Of a DNA stretch of 64,000 nt, positions 49,385 to 60,065 are shown piece by piece. The DNA comes from Sedimenticola thiotaurini (lineage in GTDB: Bacteria > Pseudomonadota > Gammaproteobacteria > Chromatiales > Chromatiaceae): the NCBI RefSeq assembly GCF_001007875.1, contig NZ_CP011412.1:1116001-1180000 (forward strand), in the 5' to 3' direction. Position numbers and translations under genes: made by a program. Positions within the stretch are counted from its first letter, which is position 1. Every line of letters begins with the position of its first letter. The notes below the pieces were generated by a model. It did not search any database. It worked only from the letters and a program-made list of their open reading frames with translations, and was not told the origin of the DNA.

Positions 49385-50260
49385 TTAGGGGGTACCTTCT
49401 GCGTTCTTGAAGTAGCGGAAGAATTCGGAGTCGGGATCCAACACCATCATATTCCCGCTGCTGTTGAACGTTTTACCGTAGGCATTAAGGCTACGATAGA
49501 AGGCGTAAAACTCTTTGTTTTGCTGGAATGCATTGGCGTAGATCTCAGCTGACAGCGCATCGCCCTCGCCTCGGGTCTCCTCGGAGAGTTTGTAGGCATT
49601 GGCCATAATCACCACCCGCTGTGCATCGGCGTTGGCCCGAATCGTTTCAGCCGCCTCGGCACCCTGAGCACGCAGTTCAGCGGCAACCCGCTCACGTTCA
49701 GCACGCATACGGTCATAGACAGACTGACTCACCTCCATCGGCAGGTCGATCTGCTTCACTCGCACGTCAAGCACCTCTATACCCAGTTCAGCTGCTTTTT
49801 CGTCAGCATCCTTGGTCAGCAAGGCCATGATTTCCGCCCGCTCTCCGGAGATTACTTCCTGAATTGTGCGTTTACCGAACTCGTCACGCAGACTGGTATT
49901 GATCCGTTCCGACAGCAACCGGGTTGCATTGGCCACATTGTCGCCGGTAGAACGGAAATACTGGGCTGCATTGGTAATACGCCACTTGGCGTATGAGTTG
50001 ACGATCACGTCTTTCTTTTCAATGGTCAGGAAACGCTCGGGATTCGAGTCCATGGTCTGGATACGGCCATCGAACTTCCGCACATTCTGGATAAGTGGAA
50101 TCTTGAAATGCAGACCGGGTTCGTAGTCGGAATCGACTATCTTACCGAACTGCAGCTTGATAGCCATCTCCCACTGGTTCACCACAAACAGGGATGAGAG
50201 TAACAATCCGGCCAGCAGGATTACACCTACGAAAAAAATACTAATCTTTCCGTTATTCAT
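49385..50260 (-). CDS. hflC: Protease modulator HflC
   Basis: 291-residue stomatin/prohibitin-family protein anchored by one N-terminal helix (ISIFFVGVILLAGLLLSSLFVV) with a periplasmic SPFH domain. With HflK it forms a large cage that regulates the FtsH protease. Typical parts: NQWEMAIKLQFGKI, FDGRIQTMDSNPERFLT, KKDVIVNSYAKWRI, and a coiled-coil end (RMRAERERVAAELRAQGAEA). Its ATG shares one base with the hflK stop (TAATG). Confidence 0.95.
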   Translation of the reverse strand: MNNGKISIFFVGVILLAGLLLSSLFVVNQWEMAIKLQFGKIVDSDYEPGLHFKIPLIQNVRKFDGRIQTMDSNPERFLTIEKKDVIVNSYAKWRITNAAQYFRSTGDNVANATRLLSERINTSLRDEFGKRTIQEVISGERAEIMALLTKDADEKAAELGIEVLDVRVKQIDLPMEVSQSVYDRMRAERERVAAELRAQGAEAAETIRANADAQRVVIMANAYKLSEETRGEGDALSAEIYANAFQQNKEFYAFYRSLNAYGKTFNSSGNMMVLDPDSEFFRYFKNAEGTP

Positions 50261-51408
50261 TAACGTACCCTCCTGCTGCGGGTATCTTCACGCAGCAAGT
50301 CCTGCACCGGCTCGGTTACTTTTGTCTGAGAATTGGTGCTGCCACGCATAATCGATTCGGGCTTCGCCTCGATCAACTTGTCCAGGGGCAGATACATCAG
50401 GCTGTTGCCGGATTTCACGTCCATTATCACCTTGTTGGTATTGCCCATCACCTGCTCGAGCGTCTCCAGATAGAGTCGCTGACGGGTGACAACAGGCGCC
50501 TTTTCATACTCTTTCATGACCGCCAGAAAACGTGAGGATTCACCTTCAGCTTCTGCGATAACCTGCTCTTTATAAGCCTTGGCGGCAGCAATCACGCGCG
50601 CCGCCGCACCCCGCGCTCTGGGTACAACATCATTGGCATAGGCTTCCGCCTGGTTTTCCTGCCTGGCTTTGTCCTCACGGGCCTTGATGGCATCATCAAA
50701 GGCGCTCTTGACAGCCTCGGGCGGCTTAGCCGGCTGGGTGTTCACACTGGTCACTTCCAGACCAGTCTTATAGAAGCTGATCAGCTCCTGTATACGCAGT
50801 TTGATATCGTTGGCAATCGAACTACGCCCTTCGGTCAGGATAAAATCAAGATTGCTCTTACCGATCGTTTCCCGCAGGGCTGTCTCGGTTACATCCCGGA
50901 TCGTCTTGTCAGGATCGCGGTCCTGGAACAGGTAATCAACCGGGTCCTGTACCCGGAACTGGACGGTCAACTCGATATCAACAATATTCTCATCCTTGGT
51001 CAGCATGGTTTCCTTGGATGGGAATGTGGAGATCTGGTCGACGTTCACCTTGATGACATCATCAACCACCGGAATAAGGAAGTTGAGGCCGGGCTGGGTC
51101 ACTTCATGGTAAGCACCGAAACGCAATACCACGCCGCGTTCTGCCGGCTCAACCGTATAGAAGCTCTTGAACGCAAGCAGTACAATCAGCCCAACTGCTA
51201 CCAGGCCAATTATGCCTTTGGTTCCGGCGGGTCCTGCACCCGAACCGCCACCTGAGCGGCTACCACCACTGCCGCCCTTTCCGCCAAACAGGCCTCCCAG
51301 CCTGTCCTGCATCTTTTTGACCACTTCATCCAAGTCTGGTGGGCCTTGTTCGCCCCCTTTACCACTCCAGGGATCTTTATTGTCTCCCCCCGGTTCATTC
51401 CAGGCCAT
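50260..51408 (-). CDS. hflK: FtsH protease activity modulator HflK
   Basis: 382-residue partner of HflC. The cytosolic N-terminus is glycine-rich (GGLFGGKGGSGG region), followed by one membrane helix (about 64-84) and an SPFH domain (VEPAERGVVLRFGAYHEVTQPGLNF; TKDENIVDIELTVQFRV), then a coiled coil. Overlaps hflC by one base. 123 bases after hflX. Confidence 0.95.
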   Translation of the reverse strand: MAWNEPGGDNKDPWSGKGGEQGPPDLDEVVKKMQDRLGGLFGGKGGSGGSRSGGGSGAGPAGTKGIIGLVAVGLIVLLAFKSFYTVEPAERGVVLRFGAYHEVTQPGLNFLIPVVDDVIKVNVDQISTFPSKETMLTKDENIVDIELTVQFRVQDPVDYLFQDRDPDKTIRDVTETALRETIGKSNLDFILTEGRSSIANDIKLRIQELISFYKTGLEVTSVNTQPAKPPEAVKSAFDDAIKAREDKARQENQAEAYANDVVPRARGAAARVIAAAKAYKEQVIAEAEGESSRFLAVMKEYEKAPVVTRQRLYLETLEQVMGNTNKVIMDVKSGNSLMYLPLDKLIEAKPESIMRGSTNSQTKVTEPVQDLLREDTRSRRVR

Positions 51409-51531
51409 CGATAACTCCAGTGCTTTCTAGTAAGTAAATAATATACCCGGAGGATACTGCACAATCATCCGGGCAGCTAATTTTTCCTAACTTAACATTA
51501 GTTAGGACTAACGGCGAATCAGTTTATCTGT

Positions 51532-52818
51532 TTATCCACCCACCAAGCGGCTTTCGAGTACCAGTTCCTGCTGCAACAGTCGCTCATAAGCGACCCTGGG
51601 CAGGTCAATCTCCATATCCCATCCACCGGATTCGGTAACTGTTTCGGAGATGACCCCCCCCAACTCAAACAATCGAGCTCGCAATCGGCCATCTGCCGGT
51701 TGCAGCTGCAGTAGCTTGTGTACATGCTCCTGATGGTAAAACTCCGCCAATGCCTGCTTGAGCAGGTCGATACCATCGCCTGTCAGGGCCGACAACCAGA
51801 TTCGTTTGACCAGTCCATCCTCGTCACGTTCAATCCGGGGACCTTCGGTCTCAGTCAGATCGATTTTGTTGTAGATTTCGATCTGTGGAATCTTGTCCGC
51901 CCCGATCTGCTTCAGTACATCGTTTACCTCCGCGATACAGACTGCCCGCTGGGGACTTGCCGCATCTATCACATGGAGCAGCAGGGATGCTTCTGATGTC
52001 TCCTGAAGGGTGGATCTGAAGGCGGCGACCAGGGCATGGGGGAGATTAGAAATGAAACCCACTGTGTCGGCCACAACACAGGCGCCTTCCCCCGGAAGAT
52101 CCAGCCGGCGCAGCGTCGGATCCAGGGTCGCGAACAGCTGATCCTTCGCATACACCTCTGCATCAGTTAACCTGTTGAACAGGGTCGACTTTCCCGCATT
52201 GGTATAACCGACCAGCGAGACCGTCGGGATCTCCGCCTTGCTGCGTGCTTTGCGACCCTGATTACGCTGGCTATCGACTTTCTCCAGCCGGCGCCGAATC
52301 TGGGCAATACGGTGATTCAGCAGTCGGCGGTCTGTTTCAAGCTGGGTTTCACCCGGACCACGCAGACCGATACCACCCTTCTGACGTTCCAGATGGGTCC
52401 AGCCTCGAACCAGGCGGGTCGACAAGTGCCGTAATTGCGCCAGTTCCACCTGGAGCTTACCCTCGAAAGAGCGTGCCCGTTGGGCAAAAATATCCAGAAT
52501 CAACCCGGTTCGGTCGACTACCCGGCACTGAAACTCCCGCTCAAGATTACGCTCCTGACTGGGAGAGAGCGCGTGGTTGAATATCACCAACTCAGCCTCT
52601 TCCATGCGGATCAGGTCGCGGATCTCATCTGCCTTGCCGCTGCCGATAAACAGTCGTGGATCAGGAGATCTGCGACTCCCAGTCACCATGCCTACCGGCA
52701 TTGCACCGGCGGAGACCACCAGTTCCCTGAATTCATCAATCTCATCCGAATCCGCCCTGGCATCCATGTCCACATGGACCAGTATGGCTTTTTCACCGAT
52801 CTTGGGACGTTCAAACAC
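51532..52818 (-). CDS. hflX: Ribosome-associated GTPase HflX
   Basis: 428-residue TRAFAC GTPase that binds 50S subunits and rescues stalled or heat-damaged ribosomes. N-terminal HflX domain (SRRSPDPRLFIGSGKADEI, HALSPSQERNLEREFQCRVVDRTGLILDIFAQRA), glycine-rich linker (KGGIGLRGPGETQLETDRR), G1 VGYTNAGKST, G3 DTVGF, NKIDL. In E. coli it follows hfq closely; here 345 bases separate them. Confidence 0.95.
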   Translation of the reverse strand: MFERPKIGEKAILVHVDMDARADSDEIDEFRELVVSAGAMPVGMVTGSRRSPDPRLFIGSGKADEIRDLIRMEEAELVIFNHALSPSQERNLEREFQCRVVDRTGLILDIFAQRARSFEGKLQVELAQLRHLSTRLVRGWTHLERQKGGIGLRGPGETQLETDRRLLNHRIAQIRRRLEKVDSQRNQGRKARSKAEIPTVSLVGYTNAGKSTLFNRLTDAEVYAKDQLFATLDPTLRRLDLPGEGACVVADTVGFISNLPHALVAAFRSTLQETSEASLLLHVIDAASPQRAVCIAEVNDVLKQIGADKIPQIEIYNKIDLTETEGPRIERDEDGLVKRIWLSALTGDGIDLLKQALAEFYHQEHVHKLLQLQPADGRLRARLFELGGVISETVTESGGWDMEIDLPRVAYERLLQQELVLESRLVGG

Positions 52819-53163
52819 GCTGAATCCTGCCGGACGGTAGCACGCTCATCAGATCTTCCGGGCAAGCGTCCAAACCATAGTCAGAACACAGAACTTGAAC
52901 TCTCAAAGGTATCATATCTTGGGATAAGGGAGTGAAGATGGGGTTTTTACTGCCTGGGGCATAAAGGTCGGCATCTATCTGTGAAATATGGAATAACAAA
53001 AACCTACGTAAGCCACCCTGGCCTGCCCATTATCAGGAGCAGGTTTGGGGCAGCCTGTGGACAAGCATCATCGCCAACCGTGCCATCGGAGACGATCCGC
53101 TTGCAAAATCTGCCAGTCTCCCCTGGGGCGGAGCAGCTGACCAGTACCTCTAATCCGCTTTGT
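52819..53163. other. Long hfq-hflX spacer
   Basis: 345 bases without a convincing gene on either strand. Short open frames on both strands (for example 52981-53325 plus) overlap hfq antisense and show no family likeness. It may hold a terminator or promoter for hflX or simply be a lineage-specific insertion. Confidence 0.5.
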
Positions 53164-53418
53164 TCAGCTATTGCCGAGTTCGGTGGCGTCATCACTACCC
53201 GGCATCTGCAACCGCACATTCCTCGCGGGAACCACAGTGGAAATGGCATGTTTATATACCATTTGACTGACCGTATTTTTCAGCAATACCACAAACTGAT
53301 CAAACGATTCAATCTGCCCCTGTAGCTTGATTCCATTCACCAGGAAGATCGATACGGGAATACGCTCTTTTCGAAGCGTGTTGAGGAAAGGGTCCTGTAG
53401 ACTTTGCCCCTTAGACAT
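53164..53418 (-). CDS. hfq: RNA chaperone Hfq
   Basis: 84-residue Sm-like protein that pairs small RNAs with mRNAs. Sm1 motif: [42 protein letters not shown]; Sm2: [12 protein letters not shown], with the YKHA pocket. The C-terminal tail is short (~17 residues), as in many non-enteric species. Lies 115 bases after miaA. Confidence 0.97.
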   Translation of the reverse strand: MSKGQSLQDPFLNTLRKERIPVSIFLVNGIKLQGQIESFDQFVVLLKNTVSQMVYKHAISTVVPARNVRLQMPGSDDATELGNS

Positions 53419-53533
53419 CAGAGTTCTCCTTATTGTAATATCGCGTCAGTATTTAAAAAATAGGCTATGGTACAAGCTTCTACCAGAAAAAAGTCCAATA
53501 ATTTACAGGTTTTTTCATACACAGCTCACACTG

Positions 53534-54496
53534 TCATTCTAAGCTGAGGCCGGCACGGACAATTTTCAAGGCTTGTTGCAAAATATCTCCCTGCTCTTCG
53601 TCCAGCCAGTGTACATCCGGATAGGAACGCAACCAGGTGAACTGCCGCTTGGCCAGTTGCCGGGTTGCAATAATACCCCGTTCCACCATGGTTTTCCGGT
53701 CCCAATCGCCCTGCAGATAACGAATCATCTGGCGATATCCCACCGATCTCATGGATGGCAAATCGGGCGTCAGGTCACCTCGCTCCAGCAGGCCCCGGAC
53801 TTCCGCTTCAAAACCCTGTGCCAACATCTGATGAAAACGATCAGCGATCCGCTGGTGCAGTTCTGCTCTGTCACGGGGAGCCCGGGCCAGTTTGATCAGG
53901 CGATAGGGCAACGGGTCCTGATTAGACTCAAGTTGCAAACGTGACATGGGTTGTCCGGTTAATCGATAGACTTCCAGAGCCCGCTGTATTCTCTGGGGAT
54001 CGTTGGGATGAATTCTGGCTGCTGCTTCAGGATCAACTGTTTTAAGCTGACCATGCATCTTCGGCCATCCTGATAAAACGGCTTCACGCTCCAACTCCAG
54101 CCGAATTTCCGGATCTGCATCCGGCAACCGGGAGAGCCCATACTCCAGCGCCCTGAAATAGAGCATGGTACCCCCCACCAGCAGTGGAATATGTCCGGCC
54201 GCACTGATTTCAGTCATCGCGGCCAGGGCATCCTCCCGGAAGCGGGCCGCAGAATAGGCCTCGCTCGGATCACAGATATCAATCAATCGATGGGGCGCCT
54301 TAGCCAGTTCCGCCGCATCCGGCTTGGCCGTGCCGATATCCATACCCCGGTAAACCAGCGCGGAATCGACACTGATGATCTCACAGGGCAGTTTTTCTAC
54401 CAGTTCCATGGCCAACGCAGTTTTGCCTGAGGCCGTCGGCCCCATCAGGAATATGGCGGGGGGCAGCGCCGCCTGTGATGCGCTCTCCTGATCCAC
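53534..54496 (-). CDS. miaA: tRNA dimethylallyltransferase MiaA
   Basis: Adds a dimethylallyl group to A37 of tRNAs reading U-starting codons. P-loop [60 protein letters not shown] and the C-terminal [12 protein letters not shown] are all present. I choose the GTG at 54496, whose first base is the last base of the mutL stop (TAGTG) and which follows GGGGGC; this gives 320 residues and matches family N-termini. An upstream ATG at 54571 inside mutL would add 25 residues. Confidence 0.94.
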   Translation of the reverse strand: MDQESASQAALPPAIFLMGPTASGKTALAMELVEKLPCEIISVDSALVYRGMDIGTAKPDAAELAKAPHRLIDICDPSEAYSAARFREDALAAMTEISAAGHIPLLVGGTMLYFRALEYGLSRLPDADPEIRLELEREAVLSGWPKMHGQLKTVDPEAAARIHPNDPQRIQRALEVYRLTGQPMSRLQLESNQDPLPYRLIKLARAPRDRAELHQRIADRFHQMLAQGFEAEVRGLLERGDLTPDLPSMRSVGYRQMIRYLQGDWDRKTMVERGIIATRQLAKRQFTWLRSYPDVHWLDEEQGDILQQALKIVRAGLSLE

Positions 54497-56289
54497 TACT
54501 GCCCCCGGAGAAACAGCTTGTCCAGGCGGGTCATATCCATCTGCACCCAAGTCGGTCGCCCGTGATTGCACTGATCACTGCGCTCGGTCCGCTCCATGTC
54601 CCGCAACAGGGCGTTCATCTCTTCAATGGTCAGGCGCCGATTAGCCCTGACCGAACCATGGCAGGCCATGGTGGCGAGCACCTGGTTTATCTCATCCCGG
54701 ATCCGTTCACTACTGCCATGCACCACAATATCGGACAAAACATCCCGCAGTAGTTTCTCTCCATCAGCCCCCTGTAACAGCACCGGTATAGCCCGTACAA
54801 CCAGGGTCTCCGCTCCCAGGCGGTCAACTTCCAGGCCCAGTTCCCGGAACAATGCCTGTTGTGACTCCGCCAGGTCGGCCTCCCGGGAGCTCACAGATAC
54901 CGATACCGGGACCAGCAATGGCTGGCGACTGATCCCCCCGTCCACCACCGCCTGTTTGAAACGCTCATAAGTGATCCGCTCATGGGCGGCGTGCATATCC
55001 ACCAGAACCAGTCCGGTGGCATTCTCGGCCAGAATGTAAACCCCTTTCAGTTGTGCCAGAGCGAAACCGAGCGGCGGAATGTCATCCTCTTCCCGAGCCC
55101 CTTCCCGTGCCGCCGGGGTCGGCAGCGGTTGCTGCATATCAAAACTGGGCTGATAAGTGGCCGGACGCTCCTGAACCTGGAATCCCAGCGGTCTTTGGTA
55201 GGCATTCGAGCCGCTCACCGGAGTTACAGGCCGCTGTTCCGCCTCCACCAGCCGAATCTCTCCGGTGGAGCGATCAACCTCCTGTCCGGGCCGGGTATCG
55301 GCCAGTACCTGATGCAGAGTGCGATAGATAAATCCATGCACCATCCGACCATCACGGAAGCGCACTTCATGTTTGGCGGGATGGACATTCACGTCCACCT
55401 GCAACGGATCCAGATCCAGGTAGAGTACATAGGCCGGATGGCGACCGTGGAACAGTACATCCTGGAACGCCTGCCGTACCGCATGGGTGACCAGCTTGTC
55501 CCTGACCATGCGCCCGTTGACGTAGAAATACTGCATATCGGCCTGGCTGCGGGAGAAAACCGGCCGGGCAACCCAGCCACGCAGGGCGAGGCCCGCCTGC
55601 TCCCGATCCAGATGAATGGTCTGTTCCAGGAATCCGGAACCGAGCAGACCGGCCAGCCGGCGCTCCTGCTCCATTACCTGGTCAGCAAGTGGCAGGGTAA
55701 ACACCTCTTTGCGGTTATGGGAGAGACTGAAGGAGACATCAAACCGACTCAAGGCCAGCCGCTTCAACTGGGTTTCGATATGACCGAATTCGGTCTTTTC
55801 GGTACGCATGAACTTGCGGCGCGCCGGGGTATTGTAGAACAGGTCCCGCACCTCCACCGTGGTGCCCTGGGGGTGGGCGCTGGGTGCCGGATCAGCAAAC
55901 CGGTCGCCACCATCGCTACTGACAATCCAGCCACTCTCCTGACCGGTTGCGCGGGAAGCGATACTCAGGCGGGAAACGGAAGCGATACTGGGCAGGGCCT
56001 CACCGCGAAACCCCATGCTGCTGACCCGCTCCAGCTCTTCCAGCGTGGTGATCTTGCTGGTGGCATGACGGGACAGCGCCAACCGCAGATCTTCCGGATG
56101 GATGCCAGCGCCGTTATCACGCACCCGAATCAACTTCGCACCGCCCTGTTCAATGTCCACCTCGATCCGGCTGGCACCGGCGTCCAGGCTGTTTTCCACC
56201 AGTTCCTTGAGTACGGATGCAGGGCGCTCCACCACCTCGCCGGCCGCGATCTGATTGATCAATTGTGCTGGAAGCGCCTGTATTCGCAT
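54496..56289 (-). CDS. mutL: DNA mismatch repair protein MutL
   Basis: 597-residue GHKL ATPase linking MutS mismatch recognition to strand cleavage. It begins [20 protein letters not shown], with [22 protein letters not shown] and [18 protein letters not shown]. The middle ~345-395 is a proline/glutamine-rich linker; the C-terminal dimerisation domain ([32 protein letters not shown]) lacks the DQHA(X)2E(X)4E endonuclease motif (reads DMHAAHERI), which fits MutH-dependent-type MutL. One-base overlap with miaA. Confidence 0.95.
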   Translation of the reverse strand: MRIQALPAQLINQIAAGEVVERPASVLKELVENSLDAGASRIEVDIEQGGAKLIRVRDNGAGIHPEDLRLALSRHATSKITTLEELERVSSMGFRGEALPSIASVSRLSIASRATGQESGWIVSSDGGDRFADPAPSAHPQGTTVEVRDLFYNTPARRKFMRTEKTEFGHIETQLKRLALSRFDVSFSLSHNRKEVFTLPLADQVMEQERRLAGLLGSGFLEQTIHLDREQAGLALRGWVARPVFSRSQADMQYFYVNGRMVRDKLVTHAVRQAFQDVLFHGRHPAYVLYLDLDPLQVDVNVHPAKHEVRFRDGRMVHGFIYRTLHQVLADTRPGQEVDRSTGEIRLVEAEQRPVTPVSGSNAYQRPLGFQVQERPATYQPSFDMQQPLPTPAAREGAREEDDIPPLGFALAQLKGVYILAENATGLVLVDMHAAHERITYERFKQAVVDGGISRQPLLVPVSVSVSSREADLAESQQALFRELGLEVDRLGAETLVVRAIPVLLQGADGEKLLRDVLSDIVVHGSSERIRDEINQVLATMACHGSVRANRRLTIEEMNALLRDMERTERSDQCNHGRPTWVQMDMTRLDKLFLRGQ

Positions 56290-56556
56290 CTGGACAGTAC
56301 CGAAATAGCGGCGGGAGCAACGCTCGCAGGAAACGTCTCCCCGGATTGAGTGAGCGGGTAAAGGTCAGAATTATAACCGGGAATGGCCGCCGGCGTGAGT
56401 CGGCAGGGGTATATTTTTAACGATCCGACCGGACAGAAATGGATATCCGGTAATCCGGATCAATAGTAACCAGGAGAGGCGGCTTGAGCCGCGGGTCGAA
56501 CCGGTCGAATGCCGAGGTTTGGTCCCGATAAACCGCTTAAGACGCCACGGAATGGA

Positions 56557-57858
56557 TCAGGTTTCCGGAATCACCAGTACCTGCCCGACCCGGATTACAT
56601 CACCGGAAATACCGTTGGCCGACTTCAGGCTCGCAAGACTGATGTTGTAACGGTTGGCGATAGCCCCGAGCGTGTCACCCCGGGCGATGGTATGTTGCCG
56701 TGACTTCAGTTGAGCCAACAGGGTCCCGGGTGGCGGACTATTGCGGAAATAGCTGCGCAGACCACTCATGATGGCGCTGGCCATTTTCTGCTGGTGCGCC
56801 GAACTCACCAGTTTGCGCTCCTCGTCCGGATTGGAGATAAACGCTGTCTCCACCAGGATCGAGGGGACATCAGGTGACTTGAGTACCGCGAACCCGGCAT
56901 GCTGTACAGAACTCTTGTGGGTTCGCCCAACCCGTTTGAGCTGAGTCAGCACTTTGCTGGCTACTTCGTGACTTGCCTGCCCGGTACCGGTCTGGGAGAG
57001 ATCCAGCAACACCGAGGCCAATACATCGTCCTTGTCTTCCAGTTTCACACCACCGATCAAGTCGGCACTGTTCTCACTCTCCGCCAACCAGCGTGCCGCT
57101 TCACTTGAAGCGCCGCGCTTGGAGAGGATGTAAACCGATGAACCGCGAGCCCGGGAATCACGAAATGAATCGGCGTGAATAGAGATAAACAGATCCGCAC
57201 GATGGGATCGGGCCAGGTCCATGCGCTTGCGCAGAGGCAGGTAGTAATCTCCATCCCGGGTCAAAACCGCTTTCATACCGCGCTCTTTTTGCACCAGCGC
57301 AGCCAGCTTACGGGCAATGGAGAGCACCACATTCTTTTCATAGGTTCCCCGCCGACCTACGGCACCGGGGTCCTCGCCGCCATGACCGGCATCGATGGCG
57401 ATCACCACGTCGCGCATACCGTCGGTTTGTACCTGCTTGACCGGTTTTTGTACCGTTTTCCCTCCGGCGGGCTCGTCTTCACCGAACAGATCCACCACCA
57501 GCCGGTGGCCATATTTGCTGTTTGGCCGCAGCACAAAACTTTTCGGGTGAGTCGGGTTATGCAGATCCAGCACAACCCGCAGGGTACCGTCTTTGCGCTG
57601 GGCACTACGGACCCGTTTGATCAGGGGATTGTCATTCACCACCGGCATGGTACCGGTCAGGCGGGCACTGTTGATATCGATGACCAGCCGATCCGGCTGT
57701 TTCAAGGTAAAGAGTTTGTGCTGCACCGGACCACTGGTATCAAAGACCAGGCGAGTGTGATCTGGCGCTGCCCAGAGACGAAGATTATCGACCACTGTCT
57801 GCCCGGCCAACAACGGCCAACAGACCAACATCAGCAGGATTGCGGTTAACTTCTTCAT
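56557..57858 (-). CDS. N-acetylmuramoyl-L-alanine amidase (AmiB/AmiC type) with LysM
   Basis: Periplasmic zinc amidase that splits septal peptidoglycan. From the ATG at 57858 it has 433 residues: signal peptide (KKLTAILLMLVCWPLLAGQ), AMIN targeting domain (about 20-120), catalytic Amidase_3 domain with VIAIDAGHGGEDPGA, HADSF and LVETAFISNPDEE (catalytic Glu), and a C-terminal LysM (about 388-431: HTIARGDTLGAIANRYNISLASLK). The frame is open to 57987 but that overlaps tsaE and lacks a signal peptide. In the same order as E. coli amiB-mutL. Confidence 0.92.
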   Translation of the reverse strand: MKKLTAILLMLVCWPLLAGQTVVDNLRLWAAPDHTRLVFDTSGPVQHKLFTLKQPDRLVIDINSARLTGTMPVVNDNPLIKRVRSAQRKDGTLRVVLDLHNPTHPKSFVLRPNSKYGHRLVVDLFGEDEPAGGKTVQKPVKQVQTDGMRDVVIAIDAGHGGEDPGAVGRRGTYEKNVVLSIARKLAALVQKERGMKAVLTRDGDYYLPLRKRMDLARSHRADLFISIHADSFRDSRARGSSVYILSKRGASSEAARWLAESENSADLIGGVKLEDKDDVLASVLLDLSQTGTGQASHEVASKVLTQLKRVGRTHKSSVQHAGFAVLKSPDVPSILVETAFISNPDEERKLVSSAHQQKMASAIMSGLRSYFRNSPPPGTLLAQLKSRQHTIARGDTLGAIANRYNISLASLKSANGISGDVIRVGQVLVIPET

Positions 57859-57967
57859 ATTCTGTGTCGCTTCAATTACCGGACCGGATGATGTGATGCT
57901 ATTAAACGATAGCATGCAAATCCAATAAATTCCAGAAATATCTAAAGGATAGCAAGCTAACCTACAT

Positions 57968-58447
57968 TTAACTCTTAACTCCTTCACCTAACTCCTGCTG
58001 CAGCGCTTTCAGCACCCGAACGCCCTGTTCAGTCGCCGCACTCAGGGTCAGCTCCCGGCCCTGGTCGAGATAGCCGATATGGATCATCAGGTCGGGATCG
58101 GGCAGCGCACCGGCGCCCTGCTCCGGCCACTCCACCAGCATGATCGCGTCCTCCTCCAGCATGTCCCGCAACCCCAGGTATTCAATCTCATCCGGATCGG
58201 CGAGACGGTAGAGATCCAGGTGATAACAGCGCTGGTCACCAATCTCATAGGGCTCTATCAGGGTGTAGGTGGGACTTTTCACCGCACCGCGGTACCCCAG
58301 ACCGCGCAACAGGCCACGGGTCAGGGTGGTCTTGCCGGCCCCCAGGTCTCCGGTCAGGTAGATAAGACAACGGGCCGGAGCAACCCGGGCGAGCCGTTCG
58401 CCAATCCTCTCCTGCGCCTGCTCACTACTGGCCTCCAGCCGCACCAT
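57968..58447 (-). CDS. tsaE: tRNA threonylcarbamoyladenosine biosynthesis protein TsaE
   Basis: 159-residue P-loop ATPase needed to recycle TsaBD in t6A synthesis. Walker A GDLGAGKTTLTRGLLRGLG, SPTYTLIEPYE, HLDLYRLADPDEIEYLGL and MLVEWPEQG are present. Its start follows the nnr stop directly, so the two are coupled. Confidence 0.95.
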   Translation of the reverse strand: MVRLEASSEQAQERIGERLARVAPARCLIYLTGDLGAGKTTLTRGLLRGLGYRGAVKSPTYTLIEPYEIGDQRCYHLDLYRLADPDEIEYLGLRDMLEEDAIMLVEWPEQGAGALPDPDLMIHIGYLDQGRELTLSAATEQGVRVLKALQQELGEGVKS

Positions 58448-59953
58448 TCAGTTCACCTCCGGATTGATCAACCGACGAATCTCCGGCAACAGATCGGTCG
58501 CCAGCATGCCCCGCTCGCCGGCTCTCGCGGCCAGATCCCCGGCAGCCCCGTGCAGGCAGGCACCCATCGCTGCAGCCGTCTCCAGCGTACTGCCCTGTAC
58601 CAGCAGACTACCGATAATGCCGGTCAACAGGTCACCCATTCCGCCGCTGGCCATGCCCGGATTGCCTTCGCAACAGACGCCGACTGGCTGGTCCGGCCCA
58701 CCGCTGATCAATGTACCGGCCCCTTTCAGCAGCACCACGCCGGCGAAGCGCTGCTGTATCTGTACCACGGCACCGAACCGATCCGCCTGAATCTCTGTCG
58801 TGGCACAACCCAACAACCGAGCCGCCTCGCCCGGATGGGGGGTCAGAATCCAGTTCGCTCTCTGGGCAGGCTCCTGGGCCAGCAGATTGAGCCCATCCGC
58901 ATCCACCACCAGGGGCAGACCGCTCTGTAACACCTGGCCCAGCATGTCCTGCCCCCAGGACGACTTACCCAGGCCCGGTCCTATGGCCACCGCATCAGCC
59001 CGGGCCATGAGCGGCAGCAGCGCCTCCGGCTGCTCAATCCCGTGACACATCAGTTCCGGACGTTGACTGCTGATCAGTGCTGCGTGCTCAGCCCGGGTGG
59101 CAATGGAGACCAGCCCTGCCCCGGTTCGCAACGCCGCCTCACCCGCCATGCGAATCGCCCCGGAGAAGCCCCGGTCACCACCAACCAGCAGCAGATGGCC
59201 GCACTGCCCCTTGTGCAGAGTGCGTACCCGTGGCACCAACTGTTCCGCGAAGGTTTGCCAACGCAACAGATGGGCCGTTGCATCGATGCTCTGATAGACA
59301 CCGCCCGGCACCGCCAGATCATCCAGGGCAATCGATCCGCAACAGGCCGGACCCTGGCCGGTAAACAGCCCCCGCTTGAGTCCGATAAAGGTGATGGTCG
59401 CCTCTGCCCGGATGGCGCAACCCAGGATGCGACCACTATCGGCATGGAGTCCGGAGGGGATATCCAGGGCCAGAATTGGCGCCGGATGACGGTTGGCGGC
59501 CAACAGGGCGGTTTCCCAATCACCGGTGACCGGCCGCTCCAGGCCGGTACCCAATACGCCATCCACAATCAGGTCGGTGGAGAAATCCAGCTCACTAAAG
59601 GATTCGATACGTCCCCCTGCCTGACGAAATTTGTCGGCGCTGGTCAGTGCGTCTCCCCGGAGTTTTGCACTGTCTCCCAGTAGCAGCAGACGCACCGTCA
59701 GCCCCGCCTGTATCGCCAGACGGGCCACCACGAAACCGTCTCCGCCGTTATTACCGGGCCCACACAGCACAGTGATGTGCCGTGCGGCGGGCCAACGTGT
59801 CCGGATCAGGTCGAAAGCGGCGTCACCAGCGCGCTCCATCAGGGTCAGGCCGGGAATACCAAACGTCTCAATGGCACAACGATCCAGGCTTCGTACCTGT
59901 TCAGCCTGGTAGAGTCGGCACGGGAACTGTGATTGATCGGTAATCAGTGTCAT
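58448..59953 (-). CDS. nnr: Bifunctional NAD(P)H-hydrate epimerase/dehydratase Nnr
   Basis: Repairs hydrated NAD(P)H. ~501 residues: N-terminal YjeF_N epimerase domain (VLCGPGNNGGDGFVVARLA; DGVLGTGL) and C-terminal carbohydrate-kinase-like ADP/ATP-dependent dehydratase (AIGPGLGKSSWGQD; ILTPHPGEAARLLG; LKGAGTLI; GNPGMASGGMGDLLTGIIG). The ATG at 59953 is preferred over the in-frame TTG at 59962. First gene of the nnr-tsaE-amidase-mutL-miaA-hfq run and divergent from queG. Confidence 0.95.
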   Translation of the reverse strand: MTLITDQSQFPCRLYQAEQVRSLDRCAIETFGIPGLTLMERAGDAAFDLIRTRWPAARHITVLCGPGNNGGDGFVVARLAIQAGLTVRLLLLGDSAKLRGDALTSADKFRQAGGRIESFSELDFSTDLIVDGVLGTGLERPVTGDWETALLAANRHPAPILALDIPSGLHADSGRILGCAIRAEATITFIGLKRGLFTGQGPACCGSIALDDLAVPGGVYQSIDATAHLLRWQTFAEQLVPRVRTLHKGQCGHLLLVGGDRGFSGAIRMAGEAALRTGAGLVSIATRAEHAALISSQRPELMCHGIEQPEALLPLMARADAVAIGPGLGKSSWGQDMLGQVLQSGLPLVVDADGLNLLAQEPAQRANWILTPHPGEAARLLGCATTEIQADRFGAVVQIQQRFAGVVLLKGAGTLISGGPDQPVGVCCEGNPGMASGGMGDLLTGIIGSLLVQGSTLETAAAMGACLHGAAGDLAARAGERGMLATDLLPEIRRLINPEVN

Positions 59954-60065
59954 GGGGCTCAATCCGCAACAGTTGTTTCGCCTATTGTAGGGTCTTGACC
60001 AGGGATTTGTCCCGCCCCTCCGGCACTATCCCGAGCTGGAATAGATGCTATGATCCCGGCTCACC

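Noticed and set aside
52981-53325. 114-residue plus-strand frame in the hfq-hflX spacer
   Set aside because: Half of it is antisense to hfq, there is no ribosome site and no family resemblance.
54982-56349. 455-residue plus-strand frame
   Set aside because: Antisense to mutL.
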